Shown: positions 44,436 to 54,206, counted from the stretch's first letter. The stretch: DNA of 64,000 nucleotides from Trebonia kvetii (GCF_007827045.1 NZ_RPFW01000006.1:644175-708174); one strand, 5' to 3'. A program made the numbers and translations. The notes: generated by a model from the sequence alone, not told the origin.

Positions 44436-45407
44436 TCAGGGTTCGCGGAAGAGTACTCGGGTGACGTAGGCGGCCATTGGCTCCGGGAGGTTGGCCGGGT
44501 GGCGGCGGGCGGCGGCCTCGCTGGCCGTGGTGAGTACCTTCGCGCTGGCGCGGGCGGCTGCGCGCAGTGCGGGCGCGTCGAGGCCGGCCAAAGTGGACTC
44601 GATGCCCGGCGGCAGGTTCCCGGGTTCGTGATCGAGTACCTGCGACAGGCCGTGCCACGGGTACAGGGCGCCCTGCGCCGCCGCCCACAGTGCCCAGATG
44701 TAGTGGCGGGCCTCGTGCAGCCGGCTGTGGGCCTCCCACAGCGAGCCCCGCCGCAGGTACTTATCGGCGTCGATCAGCATGCACCAGCCGTGGAAGGCCC
44801 ACTCCCGGATCTGGCCGCCGGTGACCGCGTACGCGGCCGGCGGCTCGCTGCCGGGTACGCCCCCGCCTGCCGGCAGCTGGTCCTCTGGCTGCCAGGTGCC
44901 CGGCAGGCCGGGTGCCGTGTACAGCGGGATGAAGTCCGGGGCACCGCCGGCGCGGCGCCGTGTCTCGATCTCGGCCTCGGCCACGACTGCCAGGTCGAGT
45001 TGAGTGCCGTCGGCGAACTGGGCGAAGATCCGCCGGACGTGCTGGCTGCCGGGCCCGGTACGGTGCCGCAGCACGTCGACGAGCGCACCCATCTCCGGCA
45101 GGGCAGCCGCCACCATCGCCTCGGCGGTTCCTATCATCGCGGCGCCGGGCTCGCCCCGGGGGGCGTCGACGCCGAGCGCAGCGTCGATGTCGGAAAGCGC
45201 GTCGGCCGCGCCGCGGCCCAGCGAGCAACCGACCAGCAGCGACATCACCAGCGGCCAGGTCTCGCAAAGGTCGGCCAGGCGGGCCATGACGCGCCGTTGC
45301 GCCGCGAGCTCATCAGGCAGCGCCGCGAGCCAGGCACGGCCCGCCAGCGCACCGGCGGCAGTGCTCCCGCCAGCAGGTTCCGGCCCCGCTCCGGCCACGA
45401 TCGGCAC
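44436..45407 (-). CDS. Nucleotidyltransferase-domain protein (aminoglycoside adenylyltransferase-like)
   Basis: 323 residues. The nucleotidyltransferase signature is VGCSLGRGAADALSDIDAAL (GS-x9-DxD-like), followed by a further carboxylate in GTQLDLAVV. A helical C-terminal domain follows (EWAFHGWCMLIDADKYLRRG, LHEARHYIWALWAAAQGALY). It probably transfers a nucleotidyl group to a small molecule. Resistance activity is possible but not shown by sequence. Confidence 0.72.
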   Translation of the reverse strand: MPIVAGAGPEPAGGSTAAGALAGRAWLAALPDELAAQRRVMARLADLCETWPLVMSLLVGCSLGRGAADALSDIDAALGVDAPRGEPGAAMIGTAEAMVAAALPEMGALVDVLRHRTGPGSQHVRRIFAQFADGTQLDLAVVAEAEIETRRRAGGAPDFIPLYTAPGLPGTWQPEDQLPAGGGVPGSEPPAAYAVTGGQIREWAFHGWCMLIDADKYLRRGSLWEAHSRLHEARHYIWALWAAAQGALYPWHGLSQVLDHEPGNLPPGIESTLAGLDAPALRAAARASAKVLTTASEAAARRHPANLPEPMAAYVTRVLFREP

Positions 45408-45535
45408 CGCCTCACCTGATCACGCGCCACAGCTCCTGCCGCGCCGACGTAGACACGTAGCGCGGTCACTTCTCGCCATCATCGATCATGCCTCCCGACC
45501 GCCAAGTGCGGACAGCACCAGCGGGACCAGTCTCG

Positions 45536-45555
45536 GACTCGGCATGAGCCGAGTC
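45536..45555. promoter_or_regulatory. Perfect 8-bp inverted repeat upstream of the 45.6-kb gene
   Basis: GACTCGGC and GCCGAGTC flank ATGA, about 50 bases before the start codon at 45606 and in the gap between divergent genes. It is a plausible operator or a short hairpin. Confidence 0.4.
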
Positions 45556-45605
45556 TACAAACTGGAAGGAAAGTCCTGACTCAGGGATATTAAGATGCTG
45601 AATTC

Positions 45606-46157
45606 ATGAGGCTGGCGAAGCTGGAAATCGCGTTGCAGGACTGGGCAGGCACGCCTTGCGGCTGCGGGCGCTCAGCCGGGCACGTGGCGGAAGACCTGCT
45701 GCGGATCGCCCAAGGCCAGGCCCGCAGCGCCGTGGGAGCGCTTGAGGGGCACGCGTGGAGCGTGCCCGTGCTGTTCCTCCCCGCCCCCGCAGTGACGTCG
45801 GTGGCCCTTGCGGCCCTTGCGGATGACATCCCGCCGGAGGCGCGAGACCAGTTCCTGGACCTTCTGCTGTACATGGTCGCCGGCGACGGAACAGACTTCG
45901 AGGGCGCTGCCCGCGGGCTCGACCTTCCGGCACTGTGCCGGGACATCGCTGCCCAGGGGCTGTGGCTGCTCTACAGGGAAGTGGCTTCAGGCAGGTCTGT
46001 TCCGGCGGCCGGCACCGCCTTCGAGATCCTGACCGTAGTAGAGACGAACCGGGCGCGGCTTCACAGGGTCCGCGACAATTCCGGCGAACTGCTGCCGGGG
46101 CACTGCCGCAGCGGGTTGTGTGACGACGAGTGGCCCGCCGACGAGGGCAAGAACTAA
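45606..46157 (+). CDS. Hypothetical protein with CXC pair
   Basis: 183 residues from ATG 45606, single frame with good codon bias. It starts MRLAKLEIALQDWAGTPCGC and contains an Ala/Leu-rich helical middle (ARDQFLDLLLYMVAGDGTDF) and a Cys-containing end (LLPGHCRSGLCDDEW). No family is recognised. Confidence 0.6.
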   Translation: MRLAKLEIALQDWAGTPCGCGRSAGHVAEDLLRIAQGQARSAVGALEGHAWSVPVLFLPAPAVTSVALAALADDIPPEARDQFLDLLLYMVAGDGTDFEGAARGLDLPALCRDIAAQGLWLLYREVASGRSVPAAGTAFEILTVVETNRARLHRVRDNSGELLPGHCRSGLCDDEWPADEGKN

Positions 46158-46211
46158 AGACTGTTCCCCGACGCTGCACCAAACATGCTGACGGATTAAC
46201 GACTGAGAACA

Positions 46212-47534
46212 CTAGTGTGTCCCGCCGGAAATCTTCGACAGATATTCGGCCAGGGAGTGGAGTATCTCCTCGGCGGTCTTGGTCCAGGCGAAGGGACGCG
46301 GGTTCTCGTTCCACTGCCCGATCCAGTCGCGGATGTCGGCTTCCAGGGCCTGGACGGACTTGTGGACGCCGCGGCGGATCTTCTGGTCGGTGAGGTAGCC
46401 GAACCAGCGCTCGACCTGGTTGATCCAGCTGGACCCGGTCGGGGTGAAGTGGACGTGGAAGCGGGGATGGCGGGCCAGCCAGTCCTGGATGACCGGGGTC
46501 TTGTGGGTTCCGTAGTTGTCGCAGACCAGGTGGACGTCCAGGCCGGCCGGGACGTTCTTGTCGATCTTCTTGAGGAACTTCAGGAACTCCTGGTGGCGGT
46601 GGCGGCGGTGCAGCTCGCTGATCACGGTGCCGTCGGCGATGTCGAAGGCGGCGAACAGGCTGGTCACGCCGTGGCGGGCGTAGTCGTGGGTGCGCCGCTC
46701 GGGCATCCCGGGCATCATCGGCAGCACCGGCTGGGACCGGTCGAGGGCCTGGACCTGCGACTTCTCGTCCACGCAGAGCACCACGGCCTTCTCCGGCGGG
46801 TTGTGGTAGAGGCCGACGACGTCGACGACCTTCTCCACGAACAGCGGGTCGGTGCTCAGCTTGAACCCGTCGATGAGATGGGGCTTGAGGTCGAACTTGC
46901 GCCAGATCCGCCCGATGGTGGACTGCGACAGGCCGCTGCGGCGGGCCATCGAGGCCCGCGACCAGTGCGTGGCGTCCCGGGGGATCTCCTCCAGGGTGGC
47001 GGTGACGACCTCCTCGACCTTGTCCAGCAGGATGGACGGCGGCCGGCCGGGCCGCTTCTCATCGCCCAGCCCGTCCAGCCGGCCCGTGATGAACCGGCCC
47101 CGCCACCGGGCCACGTTGTGCTCGGTCGTCCGCAGCTCCGCGGCCACGGCCTTGTTCTCCCTGCCCTCCGCGCAGGCCAGCACGATACGCGCCCGCAGCG
47201 CCAGGACCTGCGACGTCTTCCCCCGCCGCGCCCACCGGGCCAGCTGCTCCCGCTCGGCACCCGTAAGCACGAGCTCCGCCTTCCTGCGCCCGGGACGCGG
47301 GGTGTCCGCCAGTCCCGCCGTGCCGGACTTGGTGAACCGCGAGCGCCACTTCCGCACCGTCTCAACGGAAATCCCTAGCTCAGCTGCCACCCCGGAATTC
47401 CCCTCGGCCGAGCCCGAGCAGGCCAGCACGATCCCGGCACGCTCCTGCAGGCGGCGGTCACCGGAGCGCGCCAGCCGCTCAAGCTCAGCCCGGACCTCAC
47501 CCGACAGCGCCAGCGGCGCAACAGGAAGCGACAT
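46212..47534 (-). CDS. IS630-family transposase, copy 1
   Basis: 440 residues. Two helix-turn-helix units lie in the N-terminus (GVAAELGISVETVRKWRSRF, VAAELRTTEHNVARWRGRF). The DDE core has VVLCVDEKSQVQALDRSQP (Asp), VHLVCDNYGTHKTPVIQDWL (Asp) and SSWINQVERWFGYLTDQKI (Glu). The stop codon TAG is supplied by the flanking CTAG target, after the last element-encoded codon. This copy looks functional. Confidence 0.9.
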   Translation of the reverse strand: MSLPVAPLALSGEVRAELERLARSGDRRLQERAGIVLACSGSAEGNSGVAAELGISVETVRKWRSRFTKSGTAGLADTPRPGRRKAELVLTGAEREQLARWARRGKTSQVLALRARIVLACAEGRENKAVAAELRTTEHNVARWRGRFITGRLDGLGDEKRPGRPPSILLDKVEEVVTATLEEIPRDATHWSRASMARRSGLSQSTIGRIWRKFDLKPHLIDGFKLSTDPLFVEKVVDVVGLYHNPPEKAVVLCVDEKSQVQALDRSQPVLPMMPGMPERRTHDYARHGVTSLFAAFDIADGTVISELHRRHRHQEFLKFLKKIDKNVPAGLDVHLVCDNYGTHKTPVIQDWLARHPRFHVHFTPTGSSWINQVERWFGYLTDQKIRRGVHKSVQALEADIRDWIGQWNENPRPFAWTKTAEEILHSLAEYLSKISGGTH

Positions 47535-47579
47535 AACAACAGTCTACGTATTTATGTCGCTAACCTCAGGCGGATCACA
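46216..47579. mobile_element. IS630-family insertion sequence, copy 1
   Basis: 1364 bp, ends TGTGTCCCGCC (left) and GGCGGATCACA (right), flanked by CTAG at 46212-46215 and 47580-47583. IS630 elements duplicate a TA (here within CTAG). Confidence 0.85.
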
Positions 47580-48903
47580 CTAGTGTGCCCCGCCGGAAAT
47601 CTTCGACAGATATTCGGCCAAGGGAGTGGAGTATCTCCTCGGCGGTCTTGGTCCAGGCGAAGGGACGCGGGTTCTCGTTCCACTGCCCGATCCAGTCGCG
47701 GATGTCGGCTTCCAGGGCCTGGACGGACTTGTGGACGCCGCGGCGGATTTTCTGGTCGGTGAGGTAGCCGAACCAGCGCTCGACCTGGTTGATCCAGCTG
47801 GACCCGGTCGGGGTGAAGTGGACGTGGAAGCGGGGATGGCGGGCGAGCCAGTCCTGGATGACCGGGGTCTTGTGGGTGCCGTAGTTGTCGCAGACCAGGT
47901 GGACGTCCAGGCCGGCCGGGACGTTCTTGTCGATCTTCTTGAGGAACTTCAGGAACTCCTGGTGGCGGTGGCGGCGGTGCAGCTCGCTGATCACGGTGCC
48001 GTCGGCGATGTCGAAGGCGGCGAACAGGCTGGTCACGCCGTGGCGGGCGTAGTCGTGGGTGCGCCGCTCGGGCATCCCGGGCATCATCGGCAGCACCGGC
48101 TGGGACCGGTCGAGGGCCTGGACCTGCGACTTCTCGTCCACGCAGAGCACCACGGCCTTCTCCGGCGGGTTGTGGTAGAGGCCGACGACGTCGACGACCT
48201 TCTCCACGAACAGCGGGTCGGTGCTCAGCTTGAACCCGTCGATGAGATGGGGCTTGAGGTCGAACTTCCGCCAGATCCGCCCGACGGTGGACTGCGACAG
48301 GCCGCTGCGGCGGGCCATCGAGGCCCGCGACCAGTGCGTGGCGTCCCGGGGGATCTCCTCCAGGGTGGCGGTGACGACCTCCTCGACCTTGTCCAGCAGG
48401 ATGGACGGCGGCCGGCCGGGCCGCTTCTCATCGCCCAGCCCGTCCAGCCGGCCCGTGATGAACCGGCCCCGCCACCGGGCCACGTTGTGCTCGGTCGTCC
48501 GCAGCTCCGCGGCCACGGCCTTGTTCTCCCTGCCCTCCGCGCAGGCCAGCACGATACGCGCCCGCAGCGCCAGGACCTGCGACGTCTTCCCCCGCCGCGC
48601 CCACCGGGCCAGCTGCTCCCGCTCGGCACCCGTAAGCACGAGCTCCGCCTTCCTGCGCCCGGGACGCGGGGTGTCCGCCAGTCCCGCCGTGCCGGACTTG
48701 GTGAACCGCGAGCGCCACTTCCGCACCGTCTCAACGGAAATCCCTAGCTCAGCTGCCACCCCGGAATTCCCCTCGGCCGAGCCCGAGCAGGCCAGCACGA
48801 TCCCGGCACGCTCCTGCAGGCGGCGGTCACCGGAGCGCGCCAGCCGCTCAAGCTCAGCCCGGACCTCACCCGACAGCGCCAGCGGCGCAACAGGAAGCGA
48901 CAT
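47575..48903 (-). CDS. IS630-family transposase, copy 2
   Basis: 442 residues, almost identical to copy 1. One visible replacement is STVGRI for STIGRI. One extra A near 47620 shifts the last residues, so it ends GRISVEDFRRGTLV instead of AEYLSKISGGTH and stops inside the right end of copy 1. The catalytic Asp-Asp-Glu residues are unchanged, so activity may survive. Confidence 0.88.
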   Translation of the reverse strand: MSLPVAPLALSGEVRAELERLARSGDRRLQERAGIVLACSGSAEGNSGVAAELGISVETVRKWRSRFTKSGTAGLADTPRPGRRKAELVLTGAEREQLARWARRGKTSQVLALRARIVLACAEGRENKAVAAELRTTEHNVARWRGRFITGRLDGLGDEKRPGRPPSILLDKVEEVVTATLEEIPRDATHWSRASMARRSGLSQSTVGRIWRKFDLKPHLIDGFKLSTDPLFVEKVVDVVGLYHNPPEKAVVLCVDEKSQVQALDRSQPVLPMMPGMPERRTHDYARHGVTSLFAAFDIADGTVISELHRRHRHQEFLKFLKKIDKNVPAGLDVHLVCDNYGTHKTPVIQDWLARHPRFHVHFTPTGSSWINQVERWFGYLTDQKIRRGVHKSVQALEADIRDWIGQWNENPRPFAWTKTAEEILHSLGRISVEDFRRGTLV

Positions 48904-48948
48904 AACAACAGTCTACGTATTTATGTCGCTAACCTCAGGCGGATCACA
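47584..48948. mobile_element. IS630-family insertion sequence, copy 2 (tandem)
   Basis: 1365 bp with ends TGTGCCCCGCC and GGCGGATCACA, flanked by CTAG at 47580-47583 and 48949-48952. The first CTAG is shared with copy 1, giving CTAG-IS-CTAG-IS-CTAG. Near identity means the duplication is recent. Confidence 0.85.
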
Positions 48949-49084
48949 CTAGCTCGGCAAACGCGCAAGGACAAGCGCTCCCGTGTCCCAAATGGCTATA
49001 ACGGTCTAAGCTTGCCGGCTACGAAGTGCGCACCGACGACGGCGGCCACCTGATCCGCGCCGCCTACGTCTGAGAGGAATCCTC

Positions 49085-49381
49085 ATGCCACATCCCGCAC
49101 AGGGCAGGGACGCCGTTCAGGTCTACATCGAGCGGCAGGACCGCCCCGTCAGGAGCTGGCAGATACAGGACGAGATAGCCAACCGGCTCGACACCCGGCA
49201 CGCTCTTGTATACACGGGCTGATGCGGCTGGAACGGGAGGGCAGGGTATGCAAGCACGTCAGTCCGGAGAGTGGCGCCGAGTTCTGGTTTTCGCCAAGGA
49301 GCGAGACGTTCTGCGCTACCTGCGGGCAGCTGGCCCTGCCGGGAGTCCATACGCAGCCTGAGTGCCCGCGCCGAAAGCAGT
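49085..49381 (+). pseudogene. Winged-helix/zinc-ribbon protein, frameshifted
   Basis: ATG 49085 behind GAGAGGA starts MPHPAQGRDAVQVYIERQDR, SWQIQDEIANRLDTRHALVY and stops. The next frame continues LMRLEREGRVCKHVSPESGA, EFWFSPRSETFCATCGQLAL and PECPRRKQ. The whole reads as a small winged helix followed by a CXXC ribbon. A one-base indel near 49217 breaks it. Confidence 0.5.
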
Positions 49382-49412
49382 AGCTGCGTGCAACAACGGA
49401 CCGTCATGGCGG

Positions 49413-50340
49413 CATGCTGAGGTTAGATCAGGGCGGCAGCGTATTCGCGTTCGCCGGCACGCTATCGGTACCCGTCGTGCTCGCCCTCGCCTCCGCCTGG
49501 GGTGTACTCAAGCCCTGGACACCCCGGCCCGCGGAGCGCTGATCCCCGCCCTGATGCCCGGCGCCGCCGCCCGGTCATCGGCGTTGTCCGGGCTCGTGCT
49601 CCTGACCGGGATGACCGCCGGGTCCGCGCTCGGCGGCTGGCTGGTAGCGGCCCGCGGACCGGGCTGGGTCTTCGTGCTCAACGCCGTTTCCTTCGCCGCC
49701 GACGTCGTCATCCTGCACGCCCTGGCCCGGCGGGTGCCCGCACCCCCGCGGCTGCCGAGAACGCCGGGGCAGGTCCGCCAGGGCATCCGCTACGTGACCG
49801 CGATGCCGTCCCTGCGCGCCGCGATGTCCGCGCTCACCGTCATCGGCACTCTGGCGATCACCTTCCAGGTATCCATTCCGCTGCTGATCACAGGTACCTT
49901 CGGCGGCGGCCCCGCGCAGGTCGGCGAGGCATTCACCGCCGTGTCGGCCGGGGCATTGGCCGGCGCCATCTGGACCGCCACCCGGCCGCCCCGCCGCCCG
50001 ATCACCGCACCCGCCGCGGCGGCGCTCGCGGCCGGCCTGGCCGGCGTCGCGGCCGCACCCCACCTGGTAGTCGCGCTGAGCGTGCTCGGCGTGGTCGCGC
50101 GTCGCCTGGTCGACCTACCTCACCTCGACCCTCGCGACCCTGCAGGGTGCTGACCCTCGTTACCTCGGCCGGGTGATGTCCCTGTTCGCCGTGGTGCTCA
50201 TCGGAAGCACTCCGGTAGGCGGGCCAATCGCCACCGCCCTCGCCGCCGCGCTGAGCCCACGGGCACCATTCATCCTCGGCGCCAGCGCGGCACTCGGCGG
50301 CTCCCTGCTCCTGTCGCTGCACAACCGGTCATCGCCACCG
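49413..50340 (+). pseudogene. MFS transporter, truncated with two frameshifts
   Basis: The pieces VFAFAGTLSVPVVLALASAW, ALDTPARGALIPALMPGAAA, GSALGGWLVAARGPGWVFVL, STYLTSTLATLQGADPRYLG and VMSLFAVVLIGSTPVGGPIA are in MFS (EntS-like exporter) order but lie in three frames, with breaks at about 49510 and 50095. The first membrane helices are missing. Confidence 0.65.
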
Positions 50341-50449
50341 GGCACTACGGTACCGACGCGCGCACGCACACACAGTAGACGCAGCCAGCATCCACGCGGC
50401 AAGCTAACCGCTCGGTGCGCCTTTTGGTTCTTGTCCCCGTCCAGGACCT

Positions 50450-51060
50450 CAGCCCGTGCTCTTCGTGCTGATGTTCCGGTACGTCTTTGGCGGCTCGATC
50501 CACGTTCCTGGTGTGAGTTACACGAACTATCTTCGTGCAGACCGTGATGTTCGGCGCCCAGAGCACTGCCGTCGGCATGGCAGAAGACCTCCGCAACGGG
50601 CTCATCGAGCGGTTCCGTTCGCTGGTCATGGCCCGCTCCGCTGTTCTCGCCGGCCGGGTCCTGGCCGATGCGCTGCTCAACATGTTCGGCATCCTCCTCA
50701 TGCTCGGCGTCGGATACCTCGTCGGCTTCCGCCTTCACACCGACCTGGCAGCCTTGGTCGCAGCCACTGGCGTGCTGCTCTTCGGTTTCGCCATTTCGTG
50801 GGTCAACGCACTGCTCGGCATGGTTGCCAAGAGCGCCGAGGCCGCCGCAGCCGCCTCCCTCCCACTCACCGTCCTGCTCGCGTTCCCCTCCAGCGCCTTC
50901 TTGCTGACCGGCAACATGCCCGGGCCGCTGCGCGCCTACGCCGACCACCAGCCCCTCAGCGCAACCGTCAACGCCATCCGGCCCCTGCTGCTCGGAGGCC
51001 CGACCGCCTCGCATGCGGTGGCTGCCATCATCTGGTGCGCCGTCACGCAGCGATCAATCA
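50450..51060 (+). pseudogene. ABC-2 type (DrrB-like) permease, truncated
   Basis: PQPVLFVLMFRYVFGGSIHV, PGVSYTNYL is followed in another frame by FVQTVMFGAQSTAVGMAEDL, RNGLIERFRSLVMARSAVLA and FPSSAFLLTGNMPGPLRAYA. These are the hallmarks of daunorubicin-resistance-type ABC-2 permeases. About ten bases are missing between the two parts. The N-terminal cytosolic start and the partner ATPase gene are absent. Confidence 0.65.
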
Positions 51061-51168
51061 CACGCAGCCAGCTAGTTCCACGAAAACGGGACGGACGCAT
51101 GCAAGCGGAAGAGAACACGGTGGCCGCCACATCCGGACTCCAGACGCCGCGCCGTACTGGAGCACGAA

Positions 51169-51272
51169 GGGGAAGACGGTGCTGTTCACGTGCGCCTCGC
51201 GCGGGATAGGCCGCTTCGCGGTGCTCGAAATCGCGCGGCTCGGAGCGCGGATCCTGGTCGTCGGGCACAACC
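51169..51272 (+). pseudogene. Short-chain dehydrogenase, N-terminal fragment
   Basis: KGKTVLFTCASRGIGRFAVL, EIARLGARILVVGHN is the first beta-alpha-beta unit of a Rossmann SDR (TGxSRGIG, with Cys in place of the first Gly). It then ends at the WD40 fragment on the opposite strand. Only about 35 residues of about 280 remain. Confidence 0.5.
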
Positions 51273-51570
51273 AGGCGCGGGCCGTCCGGAGCGAACGCCA
51301 CTGCCACAGGGGACCCGTCGTATGCGGTCAGCGGGGCGGAGAAGGCTCCGGTAGCCAGGTTGAACATCCGCACGTCGCCCGGACTGGCAATGGCGAGCGT
51401 CTTGCCGTCCGGGCTGAACGCCACGATCCGCTGGACAATGCCGGCCCCACCGCAAGCAGCGCCTGTCACGACGACCGGAGAACCGCCCGACAGTTTCCAC
51501 ACGTATACGTTTCCCGCGGTGAAATTCGCCCATCCACAGCTGGGCACCGCGAGCCGACCTTTGGTTCTGC
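51265..51570 (-). pseudogene. WD40-repeat protein fragment
   Basis: The minus strand encodes GNVYVWKLSGGSPVVV, IVAFSPDGKTLAIASPGDVR, MFNLATGAFSAPLTAYDGSP and VAVAFAPDGPRLVV, about two WD40 blades. It is cut at the SDR fragment and lacks both ends of a normal propeller protein. Confidence 0.55.
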
Positions 51571-51640
51571 CCTGTCACCGACAGTCTGGAATCGGCCGAA
51601 CACGGCTGTTATGGTGTGCAGCATCGTCCGAGGGGGAACT

Positions 51641-53050
51641 ATGAGGCCAGTTGGCGTCGCGCTCGCGGTTATGGCGCTGATCTCGGGTTCGCTTGCCGCC
51701 GCGGCTGCTAGCGCGAGCACCGGCATCACTATCTCGAAGGTAGTCGATGTCTCGGGTGATCAGACGGCCCAGAACGAGACGCCGATCGCGGTCAACCCGG
51801 CCAACCCGGCCAACATGATCACGGGCAGCAATGACTGGAACTACAACGACGGCTGCGGCGTGAACACCACGGTCGACGGCGGCGCGAAGTGGACCCCGGC
51901 GCTGCCCAGCGGGTTCCTCCCGGGCGTCACCAAGTTCACCAACGATCCCGCAGTGCCAGGCGACGGCGCCTATGACGCGGGCGGTGACCCGACGATCGCG
52001 TTCAGCCCGGACGGCAAGGTCGCCTACTACGCCTGCCAGGCCTTCAACTTCACCTCTCCGTACCAGATAGCCCTCCTGCTCAACAGGTCCTATGACGGAG
52101 GGCTGACCTGGCAGCACAGCGGCCTGACCCAGATCTCCACCTTCACCGGCAACGGGGTGAGCAAGGGGTCGAACGGGCAGTTCCCTGACCACGAGAACAT
52201 TCATGTCGACCCGGCCAACGGCTACATCTACGTCACATGGGCCCAGTTCAACGGGAACGGCACCCACTCGCCGGTGAATGTGGCCGTGTCGCGCGACGGC
52301 GGGAACACCTTCACCGTCTCGCAGGTGACGGCGGCCAACGTGCGGAACAACCAGGACCAGCGCATCGTGACCGATCAGTCAGGCAACGCCTACCTCACGT
52401 TCGACAACGGCATCCAGGGCGGGAAGGGAACCGCTTTGTACGCGTCGAAGTCGGCCGATGGGGGCCGCACCTGGTCCGCTCCGGTCAGCTTCGCGACGCT
52501 GGCCGACCCGGTGTGCGTCTTCCCGCCGTCCTGCTTCAACCTCTCGGGCGGCCAGTTCCGCGCGGGCGGCACCTATCCCGCGCCGGCGTTCGACACGGTG
52601 CACGACAAGCTCGACGTGCTGGTCGCCGACATCCGCGGCAGCTACGCCGGGATGTATCTCTACGCGCTTGATCCGGCCACGCTGGCTGTCGCCTTCACCA
52701 GCAGTATCCCGGGCGGCAACGGGGACCGGTTCGAAGGCGAGCTCTCGGCCGCGCCGAACGGCCGGCTCGACGCCTCCTTCTACGACCGCGGGTACAGCGC
52801 CAACAAGCTCGTTGACCTGACCTATGCCACGAGCAGCGACGGCGGCCGCACCTGGCGGCAGGCGCGGGTGACTCCCCAGGGATTCGATCCCTCGACCTGG
52901 GGCGTGCCGGACGGGTCGTCGTTCCGCCCGTTCATCGGCGACTACAACGGCATCGTCTCCACCGCTGACCATGCGGCAATGACCTGGACCGGGTTCGCCC
53001 CGCCGCAGCCCTACAACCTCGAGGTTGATTTCGCCACCGCGACTCCATGA
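51641..53050 (+). CDS. Secreted BNR-repeat (sialidase-like) protein
   Basis: 469 residues from ATG 51641 with GAGGGGG just upstream. A signal peptide (MRPVGVALAVMALISGSLAA) is followed by a six-bladed-propeller-like body with Asp boxes (YDGGLTWQHS, SRDGGNTFTVS, SADGGRTWSAP, SSDGGRTWRQA). It resembles exo-alpha-sialidase-fold proteins. The catalytic Arg triad cannot be assigned, so it may be a binding protein. Intact, immediately after a zone of gene debris. Confidence 0.8.
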   Translation: MRPVGVALAVMALISGSLAAAAASASTGITISKVVDVSGDQTAQNETPIAVNPANPANMITGSNDWNYNDGCGVNTTVDGGAKWTPALPSGFLPGVTKFTNDPAVPGDGAYDAGGDPTIAFSPDGKVAYYACQAFNFTSPYQIALLLNRSYDGGLTWQHSGLTQISTFTGNGVSKGSNGQFPDHENIHVDPANGYIYVTWAQFNGNGTHSPVNVAVSRDGGNTFTVSQVTAANVRNNQDQRIVTDQSGNAYLTFDNGIQGGKGTALYASKSADGGRTWSAPVSFATLADPVCVFPPSCFNLSGGQFRAGGTYPAPAFDTVHDKLDVLVADIRGSYAGMYLYALDPATLAVAFTSSIPGGNGDRFEGELSAAPNGRLDASFYDRGYSANKLVDLTYATSSDGGRTWRQARVTPQGFDPSTWGVPDGSSFRPFIGDYNGIVSTADHAAMTWTGFAPPQPYNLEVDFATATP

Positions 53051-53163
53051 CGCCGGCCCGCCAAACGGGCAGGCGGGCCGGCCACTAGAAACGGCCAGGC
53101 CGGCTAAGCCGCCACACGCCAGCGATGAGGAGGCCGGGAGGGCACGCGGGAACGACCAGTGGT

Positions 53164-53535
53164 TCAGCCCGAGCCAAGGGTGCTGAACTGGATCGCCGCA
53201 AGCTGCCATCCCCCCGGCCGCCAGATCCATACCTGGCTCAGCCGGACGCCGAGCTCCATCGACTCGCCGCGCCAGGTTGCGCGGCTGCGCTGAACGCAGC
53301 GCACGATCGCCGTCTTGTCGTACCGGCGTACGTCCACCTCGGTGGTCTCGATAGACAGGTAGCGGAACTCTCCGTGCCGGCCGATCCACCCCTGCTTGCC
53401 GAGCTGGTAGCCCTGCTCGCCGATTGACAGGAAGTCATCAGCGAGCAGGCCGCCGAGCCGTTCGGCGTCGCCGCGCAGCTCGGCATCGTCGAAGGCCCGC
53501 TGAAGCTCAAGGATGTCGTCAGCCACAGCGTCCAT
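53164..53535 (-). CDS. NTF2-like (DUF4440) protein
   Basis: 123 residues. DDILELQRAFDDAELRGDAE, RLGGLLADDFLSIGEQGYQL, and a C-terminal VSQVWIWRPGGWQLA-like strand (here LSQVWIWRPGGWQLA) fit the cone-shaped NTF2/SnoaL-like fold. No catalytic assignment is possible. Confidence 0.78.
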   Translation of the reverse strand: MDAVADDILELQRAFDDAELRGDAERLGGLLADDFLSIGEQGYQLGKQGWIGRHGEFRYLSIETTEVDVRRYDKTAIVRCVQRSRATWRGESMELGVRLSQVWIWRPGGWQLAAIQFSTLGSG

Positions 53536-53729
53536 CCTGCCCGAGAGCCGCCCCGTCTAGTACGGCAGGACCCGGGTCCGTCGTGCTCCAGACTGGAGAT
53601 GCGACCGCGGGAATCAGCGCAAGAGCCGCCGATCTGCGCGGCCAGGGTGGATCTGGGGGCGGCACTGCCGGAGATGCTGATCTGAGCGTTCTGCGTGTGC
53701 GCCGCAGGGGCGTCCCGGGGGGCTTCTCC

Positions 53730-54206
53730 TTAGTTTTGCCCGGTCCCTTTGCGTGTCGGCGCGGACTTGGGTGACCGCCCGCCGCCTTTGCCGGTCTGGA
53801 GCTCCCGGCTGGTTTTCTTCAGTTGCCGCATTGTCCGCAGGACGTAGCAGTACACGGCCGTGCCGAGGATGATCATCACGAAGCAGGCTGGCCATTGCAG
53901 TGGCTTGGGCAGGTACAGCGGGAGGAACCAGATGCGCCCGCGTGCGTGGGCCAGCTTCAGCACAGCGGGGAGGATTCCCTGGGGGAACAGCATGATGGCG
54001 CCCAGCGGGATGCCGAGTCCGATGGTCGCCCCGTGCTTGGTGGGCATCGGGGCTGCGCCCCTGGCCGTGGTTCGGGTTCTGGTCGCGGCCGGATGGTCAC
54101 GGCCGGCCGTGCGGGCGCTGCGCGCCTCGGCGGCCAGGTGGCCTCGTGCGGCCGCCCGCAGCCGTTCGTCTTGCAGGGTCTTCATGAGCTGGTACCGGGG
54201 GTACAT
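53730..54206 (-). CDS. Hypothetical membrane protein
   Basis: 158 residues: an Arg/Ala-rich cytosolic start (MYPRYQLMKTLQDERLRAAA), two membrane helices (IGLGIPLGAIMLFPQGILPA; PACFVMIILGTAVYCYVLRT) and a basic tail. It is a common actinobacterial small membrane protein type of unknown function. It is divergent from the sigma-factor remnant. Confidence 0.58.
   Translation of the reverse strand: MYPRYQLMKTLQDERLRAAARGHLAAEARSARTAGRDHPAATRTRTTARGAAPMPTKHGATIGLGIPLGAIMLFPQGILPAVLKLAHARGRIWFLPLYLPKPLQWPACFVMIILGTAVYCYVLRTMRQLKKTSRELQTGKGGGRSPKSAPTRKGTGQN

Noticed and set aside
46215..48747. Long plus-strand frames (387 and 373 codons) opposite the IS630 transposases
   Set aside because: They are mirror frames of the transposase genes, identical in both copies, with no family signature.
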